Notes under the pieces: model-generated | Database searches by the model: none | The model's input: only the letters and a program-made list of their open reading frames with translations | Told to the model about the DNA's origin: nothing | Assembly: GCA_022113835.1 (NCBI GenBank) | Contig: JAILWY010000023.1 | Coordinates: 806,001 to 870,000 of the forward strand | DNA: 64,000 bases | DNA from: Atopsyche davidsoni | Lineage: Eukaryota; Arthropoda; Insecta; Trichoptera; Hydrobiosidae | Reading direction: 5' to 3' | Shown here: piece after piece, positions 47,095 to 55,713 of the stretch | Numbering within the stretch: position 1 is the stretch's first letter | Layout: the number at the start of each line of letters is the position of its first letter | Made by a program: the position numbers and the translations under genes

Positions 47095-47335
47095 AGGGAC
47101 AAGGCATTTGATTGGTGAAGATCCATTATTATAATGATAAAAGTAACTTTGTATTATTTCTTCACTTTTCAGTATATTATATTTTTTGCATGACTAGTTT
47201 GTCATAATATAGTTTAGTTAGCATCTGATGATGACCTAGTCTATTTGGTCGAAACTAGTCATGCAAAAAATATAATAAACTCAAAAGTGAAGAAATAATA
47301 TTTTACAAAGTTACTTTTATCATTATAAAAATATA
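47095..47335. mobile_element. Penelope-like terminal fold-back next to gene A
   Basis: Arms of about 65-75 bp (47,131-47,200 and 47,255-47,329; for example TAATGATAAAAGTAACTTTG and its inverse) enclose a hammerhead-like core. The outer flank AAGGCATTTGATT, GTGAAGATCCATTATTATAA is shared with 29,575-29,620. It begins about 20 bp past gene A's AATAAA. Confidence 0.75.
47225..47255 (+). ncRNA. Candidate hammerhead ribozyme core
   Basis: CTGATGA (47,225-47,231), one T, GACC (33-36), a 10-base loop, GGTC (47-50), GAAAC (51-55). The GACC/GGTC pairing is perfect and the two invariant boxes are intact. The extra T before helix II is non-standard, and helices I and III have to be supplied by flanking repeats. 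Hammerheads are known in Penelope-like elements. Confidence 0.45.
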
Positions 47336-47584
47336 TTCATTTTTATTTTGATAGTGTGGAATAAAATGTGTATCAATAAAAATGAAAAAATGTACATTGA
47401 CAAAAAAATAAAAAAAATAAAAAAATAAACAATCCCAAAAAACTTTTTATTAAACCTTTTTTTTTATTTTTTATATTTAGTAAATCCGTATTTTTACCCA
47501 TAAACGCTTTCGGATTCACAATGTGTTTTTAGGTTATCATCCTCAAATATTAGTTTTGCAGTATACTGCAATTTTACTATAATA

Positions 47585-48878
47585 CGAGGGCGGTCTGATA
47601 AGTACTAAGCCTACAAAAGAAAAACGAAAATTTTGGAAAAGTGGCGTTTTATTTCTCAAAATAGTCTCCTTTTAACTCAATATACTTGACCCAGCGATGC
47701 TCCAACTTCTTTAACCCATCTGAAACATACGTTTTCTCGAGGTCTGCAAAGTAGGCCTCCGTGGCGGCGATGACCTCCTCATTCGACTTAAATTTCTGCC
47801 CGGCGAGTAATTTTTTCGAGTTTGGAAACAACAAAAAAATCGCACGGGGCCAAATCTGGAGAATACGGTGGATGGGGAGCAGTTCGTAGTGCAATTCGAC
47901 CAATTTGGCCGTGGCGGCGGCGGAGGTGTGAGTCGGTGCGTTGTCACGGTGGAAGACCACTTTTTTCTTCGCCAAATGGGGCCGTTTTTTCAGCAATTCG
48001 GCGTCGAATCGGCCCAATAATTCAGCATTCAGCCCTGTGACTGTTTTGCCCTTCTCCAGGTAGTCAATGTAGATCACACCTAGTGAATCCCAGAAAACGG
48101 TGGCCATCACCTTTCCGGCCGATAGGACAGTCTTCGCCTTCTTCGGAGCACGTTCGCCGGGTGAAGTCCACTGTTTCGACTGTTCCTTAAACTCTGGTGT
48201 GTACCAGTGGATCCATGTTTCGTCGACGGTCACGAAACGTCGCAGAAATTCCTTCGGATTGCGCTTAAACAGCTTCAAACACTGCTCCGAAGTGGTCTCA
48301 CGGTTGAGGTTGTTGTCCGGAGTGAGCAAACGCGGCACCCATCGCGCCGACAGCTTATTCATGTCTAAAATTTCATGCAGGATATGACCCACGCGGTCTT
48401 TTGAGATGCCTAATGTTTCAGCTATCTCGCGCACCTTCAATTGGCGGTCTGCCAATACGAGATCGTGGATTTTTGTCACGTTATTCTCCATGGTAGCCAT
48501 TTTCGGGGCACCTGGGCGTGGCTCGTTAACCGACAAACCAACGTGCGACCACGTTGAAACTCGTTAAATCAATATTTGACGGTCCCCATCGAAGGAGAAG
48601 AGTCACCGTACACTGCATCCAAGCGCTCTTTGATTTCGCTGCGCGATTTCCCTTCCAAAAACAAGAATCGAATCACCGACCGATATTGCTCTTTTTCCAT
48701 TCTTCTAAAATACGCGTACACGTCCGCTTCCACTCGTGGTCAAAACAAAACTACGAGTCCGATTCGGCTGAAATTTTGACAGTAGCCGTTTACGATAATG
48801 TACTACACGATAGTAAATCTCTCTTGTGATACTAGCACCATCGGGCGGTGAGCCTAAGTACTTATCGGACCGCCCTCG
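47585..48878 (-). mobile_element. mariner transposon, 1,294 bp, inactive
   Basis: Inverted ends of about 30 bp start CGAGGGCGGTCYGATAAGTA and are flanked by TA (47,583-47,584 and 48,879-48,880). Length and ends fit mariner. The minus-strand transposase is broken. Confidence 0.95.
47649..48695 (-). pseudogene. mariner transposase, broken
   Basis: The start MEKEQYRSVIRF lies at about 48,695. A TGA replaces the expected Trp in the VKYW motif (about 48,580) and a frameshift follows about 40 bp later. The frame then stays open from 48,536 to 47,649: helix-turn-helix (VREIAETLGISKDRV), first Asp in VTVDETWIHW, second Asp in HRDNAPTHTS. A one-base shift moves the third-Asp block (YSPDLAPCDF) into another frame, and a compensating shift in a T-run restores LFPNSKK. 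At least three lesions make it inactive; the D34D layout places it in mariner. Confidence 0.9.
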
Positions 48879-49093
48879 TAACTCTTAGGCTCTTGGCAAC
48901 TAGAGGCTCTTTCTGAGAGGTGGAAGAGTACCATGGGATCTTCAAGCAAGCCGTGACCTTCGAAACAGCAGACAGCCAGCCGCGCAGCCCATTCACTTTT
49001 AATTCAGGATTAGTGTCAATATCAATCTATTCTTTTATCTCAAGTGTATAGAAATTTAAAATTACTAGCAAATTAATCTAACATCTAAAATAT

Positions 49094-49157
49094 TTGATAA
49101 AACCTATTCTTGAATTAAGTAATTAAATATATTTATGATAAAAAAGTAGTATATAAG
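49094..49157 (+). promoter_or_regulatory. Gene B promoter: GATA sites and TATA box
   Basis: TTGATAAA (49,094) and TGATAAA (49,136) precede TATAAG (49,152-49,157), 61 bp before the ATG. Confidence 0.55.
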
Positions 49158-49212
49158 TCTATTGAGAAAATTATATTTACATTTGTTGGTTTTTGCTTCT
49201 CATCTCTAAACC

Positions 49213-52200
49213 ATGGGTAAGTATATATTTTTAAATATAAATGTACTGTGAATATTTATTACTACAGATGAATTAATTTATTAATAACGATAAGTTTAAA
49301 TGTTAAAAGACACTGAAGCACTTTATAAAAAAATTAATTAATTTATGTTTTTAAGGTTTGAGTAATCAATCTTTTTGACAGAGATTACTTGTTGTAATTC
49401 CATTTTAATATTTTAAACAAAACATTTGAGTGATTTTTCCTCCAGTTAATTTTTATTTGTGACCGGTTTCTCCGGGTTACTCTGTTTGGTAATGCCAACG
49501 TGAAAGGTTGGCGAAACCGGTCACCAATAAAAATTAACATGTAGAAAAATCACTCAAGTATTTTATTTAAAATATTTGGCACCTTTCATTGTTTTCATTT
49601 TACGTTTTACAAATATATTAAATTTAATACAATCTCTTTGGAAAATTATTTGCTCGTATACGTTGAAACAAATCGTGTACAGTAATACCCCGCTTTACGC
49701 GAGGGATACGTTCCGGAAAAAATCGCGTTAAGTGAAATTCGCGTATATCGGGGTTTACATACATACATACATAGTCAAAACTTAATCACTTTAATTCAAA
49801 GAACACTTTATGCAGTATTACATGTTATTTTTACTGAAAAATACATCTATTGTCTTTTGGGTAGCGTTTCTTTTAAAATACGTTCATAACACCCAACGCT
49901 GTTTTTAATTGTTAAGAGAAGTCAATGACTACATTATGTTCATACACATTCTTAAAATAAGAAATTCGCGTAATGCGAGGCATATTAACTCGAAATTTTA
50001 AATTCGAGTTACAGTGAAACCGCGCATAACGGGGTCGCGTAAAGCGGGGCATTACTGTATATAAGATTTGATTTTTGATGATTTTTGAAATACAGTGTAT
50101 TTTTATAAATTGTTTTTATGTGAACTTAGTTCTTCTCTTCTTTTAGGTAAAGTCATTCCAGTCCTGGGTCTCCTGGTGCTCGCGGTGGCGACCTCGCAGG
50201 GAGCCTGTCCTCGCGAGCAGGTCTTCAACACCCGCTCCCAGGTTAGTCAATCATTTTATTTACTATTATATCATATATTCATTATATTTAAGCAGCCATT
50301 CTCAACTGCTAAAGCACGAATAGCATTGAGCGACAACTGTTACTTGTTAAAACGTCTCCAATACAATTCTCGTCTTGCTTCGATATGTTCGGTCAGATTC
50401 GTGCGAGCGAAAAGTTCTAACATGTCGGAGGATAATCAGCATTTCAATGCTTCAACCATAGCAAAAATTCTGACCTGTCATGCACCACCATATACACAGC
50501 ATGACTACTATTATGGAATTTGTACCATCATTATATCAACACGTCCTATTATAAGCTCATCACTTTCCACTCTTCATCTCTTCAAGTGTAGGGTTTTTAG
50601 ACTCCTCAGCCAGTTTATCTGGGTACTGATGTCTTAAGTTTTTTTTTTGTTTTATATAATCACCTTGAAAAGCCTTAATCAATATATGCACTTAAAATGA
50701 CTTGACAAGTTTTTGAATTATATAATCGCGATTAGATAGCTGGGAATTATATTTTTATGCGGGGGTTCCCGTCGCTGACCCCCCGAGCAGATGTAGATAT
50801 AATTCGAGTATTATGATAAAGGATTATGATATTTAAGATTATAACTAAAATAAACTTTATTTGATATGTGATATAAACATTATCTATACGAGTACAATGT
50901 ACGCGAGCCTTGGCACTTTAAATTAAACTACTATCAACACGAGTAGTAAATATAAATTAGAAAAAAGATACAAAATAAATAACTTCAAAAATTACAACAT
51001 TTTCATGTAATAAAATTAAAAAAATAATGAATATACTTTAATTAATTTTTCGTTTGGACTGCACGCCACTGCTATTTTCACAAAATAACTCAAACGCGAA
51101 TGCGTTATGAATATAAGAAAACTTATTTTTATTAGTATGCGATTAATAGCAATAAATATCTAAAAACCACAAAAGGCTCGATTAAGTATCAATAATAACA
51201 GAATTAAGTGGTTTTTTTTACAATACAAATTCAAGTATAACATTTAAATAAAATATTTAATGAATTTTTAAATTGTTAAAAAAAAAAAAAACATACATAG
51301 TGTTGTAATAATATTTATTTATATTTCAATACTAGGAAATTAATACTGCTAAATTCAAGGACCTGCGTAGAGCTCACTTTTAATTTTTTTATGTTTTTAG
51401 AATTTTAGAGTTACATATTTTCTAGGAATTTATAAATAAGGGGTCATCTGTGTTAATTGATACGAGTTAAAATGGTTTTAAAATATTTGCGCACGCTTAT
51501 CAAAAGATGACGCCATAAATGATACATTACATTTTTTTTCGTTAAAGATTTCAAAAATCACAATACGTTTTCTCATATTTGATACCAGAAATTAATTTAA
51601 ACACTTATTCTACACAAGTAAATTTTTTACGTTGAAATTCAATGTAAAAACGTATTTTATTTGAGTGTAGGTATATCCGGCTGCAGCCTCTCCCACCTCT
51701 CGTATATGGAGCTGCAAATAATTGCGTGAATTTCATGGAGTACTGACACAATTTGACCTTATGACCTAATTGCGTATTGCATCTTGTTGCGCAATACTAA
51801 AAACTTATCAGTACATGATTAATTTTGAAGCATTGTGTATATTGTGCAGAAGCATTGATAAATCACCTTCACTGATAGACAGGTGTAAACGAATCGAAAA
51901 GATAAACCTAAACCTGTCAATAACAATGATTGAACGATTTTGAAAAGCACCGCAAAAATAATTAATAGCATAATGACAATATAAGTTTCCAGGTTCCCAA
52001 TACAAGTTATTTTTGTAGGTGTTCAGCCGCGTCAAATTAACATTCCAACACTTCGGTGTTTGCAGCTATTTCTAAGAGATAAAATTAACGTTTCAAAATT
52101 TGATTTTGCGACATCAGTTTTCTGGGTAACCTAAAGTAAGCGCACCTCTCGGTTCTCAGCCTCAGGCCGTCGCCTTCTTGAAGATGGCTTCAGGCACCGG

Positions 52201-55044
52201 AGCCAAAGCGTGGTTGATTGATTGAAATTTTATTTGGCCCTACACTCAATAAAATACGGTAGATCCGTAAATATAAGGTGGAAAATAGAGCCACATATGC
52301 ACATATGAAATGACGGGATACGTGTGAATACTTTTCGGGATACACTTAGTATTTATTTTAAACTTCTTTTGATTTCTGTTAATTATATAGTCTTTTGAAA
52401 ATTAAGAGTTTCTTCTAGTTGTTTCGTCTCCCAAAGCGAGAAATCGGCACCATCACGCTCTTTGTTGGCTCCTATCAAAACCAACTGTCCATTAAAGTTT
52501 TTTTTTTTTTTTAATATATGGCCAGGCTCTTACCAGAATTTTCTTTGGTTTTCTTTTAGGTTTGCAAAGATGTAATAATGTTGGTACCTGGACCTCCTGT
52601 TTGTCCTCCGGATGCTGAGGGTTTCCAGCTCCTGCCTCACGAGTCCGACTGCAGGAAGTTTTACCAGTGCACCAACGGCATCCTTCTGGAAATGTCCTGC
52701 CCTCCTGGACTGGAATTCGACCCTGAGCTAGCGGTAATTAATTATTTTCTTCTGGGTGATTCTAAACTTGTTACATATCTATCAAACTGGGATTCACAGT
52801 TCAGAGCATAGATTTTTTTAACAAAAAAATACAATGATAGCCATATATTATACATATTTGGCTTTTTGGTAATCTCTAAAGTATGAAAACCTATTTTTAG
52901 AAATGCGACTGGCCAAAACCTGGAGGATGTTTATCCAAGACTACAACTGTGTTACCTGAAACAACTGATTATCCTCAAACTACTACTCCTGTACACACAA
53001 CTACTACTCCAGCACCAGCCACCACTACCACCACTCCCGTACCTACTACTACCCCAGAACCAACCACCACCACCACCACCACTCCCGCACCTACTACTAC
53101 CCCAGAACCAACCACCACCACCACCACCACTCCTGTACCTACTACTACCCCAGAACCAACCACCACCACCACCACCACTCCCGCACCTACTACTACCCCA
53201 GAACCAACCACCACCACCACCACCACTCCTGTACCTACTACTACCCCAGAACCAACCACCACCACCACCACCACTCCCGCACCTACTACTACCCCAGAAC
53301 CAACCACCACCACCACCACCACTCCTGTACCTACTACTACCACAGAACCAACCACCACCACCACCACTCCCGCACCTACTACTATCCCAGAACCAACCAC
53401 CACCACCACCACTCCTGTACCTACTACTACCCCAGAACCAACCACCACCACCACCACTCCCGCACCTACTACTACCCCAGAACCAACCACCACCACCACC
53501 ACCACTCCTGTACCTACTACTACCCCAGAACCAACCACCACTACTCCTGTACATACAACTACTTCTGCGCCAGAAACTACCACCGCGACTCCCAGTATTT
53601 GCCCCCCTGAAGGCTCCAGCGTCATCCCGCATCCAAGCATCTGCGAGAAGTTCTACGTGTGCCTTGGTGGAGTTGCAACAGAGCACACCTGCAGCCCCGG
53701 GCTGGAGGTCAACCTCGAGACAATGGTATGGAATTTTTATTATTATTTACTCTTCTCGCGATACGAAAATGTATATTAAGTCACCAATCCAGAGGTAATC
53801 TAAAGCTTTAAAGCAATATTTTCCATGGCGGTGTTTTCTTTCTTTCCTGGCGTTTCGGCAAAAAAAAACATACTCCAAGTAAACATGTTCCCTGATTTAT
53901 TATTTATTTTTTAGCTTTGTGATTTCCCAAGTCCCGGTGGCTGTTTATCAAAGACGACCACAGAAGTGGAACCGGAAACTACGTCAGCTCTTCCATCCAC
54001 CGTCGTTCCGGGGATCTGCCCTATCAACTCCTCACTGGCAGTCATCATCCCTCATCCCACGCGATGCGACCGATACTACATATGCTCCAATGGAAAACCC
54101 TTTGAATTTTCTTGCAGGAGAGGAGAGGAATTCAACCCCGAAACACTGGTGAGCTATCATCTTATATAATACTCCACAAGCGGGAGACATCGTTCATTCT
54201 CGAATTTGGACTTAGTGCGGATCCGACGCCACCCGAGCCTCCGATGGGCGAATAGATTCCGTTGAAATCTGTCTTATAAACTAAGAATAATTTTTATCTG
54301 TTTTGTATTAAAATTTCTATTGTTTCAGCATTGCGAAACTTCCAAGCCAGGAGGTTGTTTTAACCCAACAACTCAATTCCCCGAAACGACCGTTGCGCCA
54401 ACATCCCAAGAGCCGACTGCGAGGCCTACGACAACTGCGAAACCGACCACAACGACTACAACGACTGCAAAACCAACAACGACAGAGACTATCACGACCG
54501 AAGAGCCCGCAACGACAACTACCAAAGAACCCGTAACCACCTCAAGAACAACTACCACGACAGTAACTATCACAACCACCGAAAACTCTCTATCAATATG
54601 CCCGGAAGACAGTACGACCATATCCATCGTGCCGCATCCCAAGGAGTGCAAAAAATTCTTCGTTTGCTTTAACGGAGAGTCGCAAGAGTACAACTGCAAC
54701 GACGGAGAAGAATTCAACCCTGAGATACTGGTGAGATTTATAAATTATTGCTAATAGCCTGATTTGTATGCTCTCTCCACGAATAAGATACATTCAAGGT
54801 CTGAAGCCTTGCTTATGCAAGGCTTCGATACTTCGATACTACAATACTACGACAATATACAATACCATGGGCTCGATTTTGGATGGAGTAAAAAGTTGAA
54901 ATATTAATTCAAAACTCTGTCTTAGTTGACAAGTAAAGTGGAAACATTACATAAGATTATTTGCTATAATAATTATGTAATACTTTTTTTTTACAGGGTT
55001 GTGAGCCGATCTCGACCGATGGGTGCACCGCATCTCAATCATAA
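49213..55044 (+). CDS. Mucin-like peritrophin, four full CBM14 modules plus a remnant (gene B)
   Basis: Seven exons (49,213-49,216; 50,147-50,241; 52,560-52,733; 52,901-53,725; 53,915-54,148; 54,329-54,730; 54,997-55,044) give 593 residues in one frame. Residues 1-20 are a signal peptide. Residues 22-35 keep only the Cys4-Cys5 hairpin of a CBM14 module. Full six-Cys modules lie at about 48-101, 325-376, 401-454 and 535-588, with xHPxxCxxFYxC cores and CDWPKPGGC-type ends. Linkers 102-324 and about 455-534 are Thr/Pro-rich and probably O-glycosylated, as in intestinal mucins. A role in cross-linking peritrophic chitin is inferred. Exon 1 contributes only ATG G. Intron 2 (2.3 kb) and intron 1 carry elements. 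AATAAA lies at 55,072. Confidence 0.9.
49396..49582. mobile_element. Penelope-like fold-back in intron 1 of gene B
   Basis: Arms AATATTTTAAAC...GAGTGATTTTTC...TTTTTATTTGTGACCGG and their inverse enclose a core (49,482-49,517) with a strong GCCAAC/GTTGGC stem followed by GAAAC. The 5' box CTGTTTG is decayed from CTGANGA. Same family as 11,640-11,770. Confidence 0.6.
49680..50057. mobile_element. pogo-like MITE in intron 1 of gene B
   Basis: Inverted ends CAGTAATACCCCGCTTTACG match at 22 of 23 positions and are flanked by TA on both sides. 378 bp, no ORF. A near copy lies at 37,552-37,927. It ends 89 bp before exon 2. Confidence 0.9.
51650..52265. mobile_element. Inverted-ended element in intron 2 of gene B
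   Basis: CGTATTTTATTTGAGTGTAG at 51,651 and the inverse CCTACACTCAATAAAATACG at about 52,240 bound about 600 bp without ORFs. It includes the hammerhead-like core at 52,178-52,210, so it is probably Penelope-derived. Confidence 0.45.
52178..52210 (+). ncRNA. Hammerhead-like core in intron 2 of gene B
   Basis: CTTGAAGA, T, GGCTTC, AGGCACC, GGAGCC, AAAGC. Helix II (GGCTTC/GGAGCC) pairs fully with one G-T wobble, but the 5' box has an extra T and the GAAAC box reads AAAGC, so it is a decayed copy. Confidence 0.35.
53030..53545 (+). repeat. 45/48-bp mucin repeat array in exon 4 of gene B
   Basis: Eleven units of 15-16 residues built on PxPTTTPEPTTTTT alternate strictly between PVP and PAP. At DNA level the choice is linked to the preceding Pro codon (CCT with GTA, CCC with GCA), so the true unit is a dimer of about 96 bp. 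Confidence 0.95.
54803..54826. repeat. Perfect 10-bp hairpin in intron 6 of gene B
   Basis: GAAGCCTTGC, loop TTAT, GCAAGGCTTC. No mismatch. Confidence 0.9.
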
Positions 55045-55500
55045 ATTTACAATAACATAAAACATGATGTAAATAAAAACAATAATAAATAATAAATTAA
55101 AACATGATGTAATAAATATATTTAATAAAGTTTGATATTTATTTCTACTTATATTCATAGTGATACTTGAGTTTTGAAACATCATGTTTATACGTCATCT
55201 GATGATCTTGACTCTCTGACACGTAGTGTCCATCGAAAAATCATGCTTATATTGATTAACTTATTATAGTTATCTGTTGTTCATCGTCGCGTCTGATGTA
55301 CAGACGAAGTCATCAGTGACCAAACCGTTGAACTCAAAACCCTTCTCAAAATTCTCAGAAAAATAAACAAACTTATCATCTTTGGAACGTTGTCAGATCA
55401 CAGATACGCTTTAGATAAAAAAAATAATGCGTGTAATATAAAAAAAACGTAGAAAAATTTTATATATCAGTATGAATCAGTTTTGATACTTATCCATACC

Positions 55501-55645
55501 TGATAAGTTATGATAAAAAATACGTTTTTCGAGCTAGATGTTTGCGATTTGGAATTCCTCCATGATTGTGAGCGCCACATGAGCTTGCACCGATGACCTA
55601 TCTGATTGAAATTATCACACGAGAAGATTAAAATCAATATATAAA
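55501..55645 (+). promoter_or_regulatory. Gene C promoter: GATA sites and TATA box
   Basis: TGATAAG (55,501), TGATAA (55,511), CTATCTGATT (about 55,599) and TTATCA (55,612) precede TATATAAA (55,638-55,645), 69 bp before the ATG. Confidence 0.55.
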
Positions 55646-55713
55646 GGCAAAGGTAATAAGTAATTCTTGTCTCAAAACCAGTTAATTAATCAAGTGCTGT
55701 GAAACCAAACAAA

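Noticed and set aside
50095..50637. 180-residue frame reading through gene B exon 2 into the intron
   Set aside because: Only 50,147-50,241 is exon; the rest is intronic sequence after the GT donor at 50,242.
52952..53686. 244- and 221-residue minus-strand frames opposite gene B exon 4
   Set aside because: They are the antisense of the Thr/Pro repeat: ACC/ACT repeats lack stops on the other strand. No start context, splice sites or domain.
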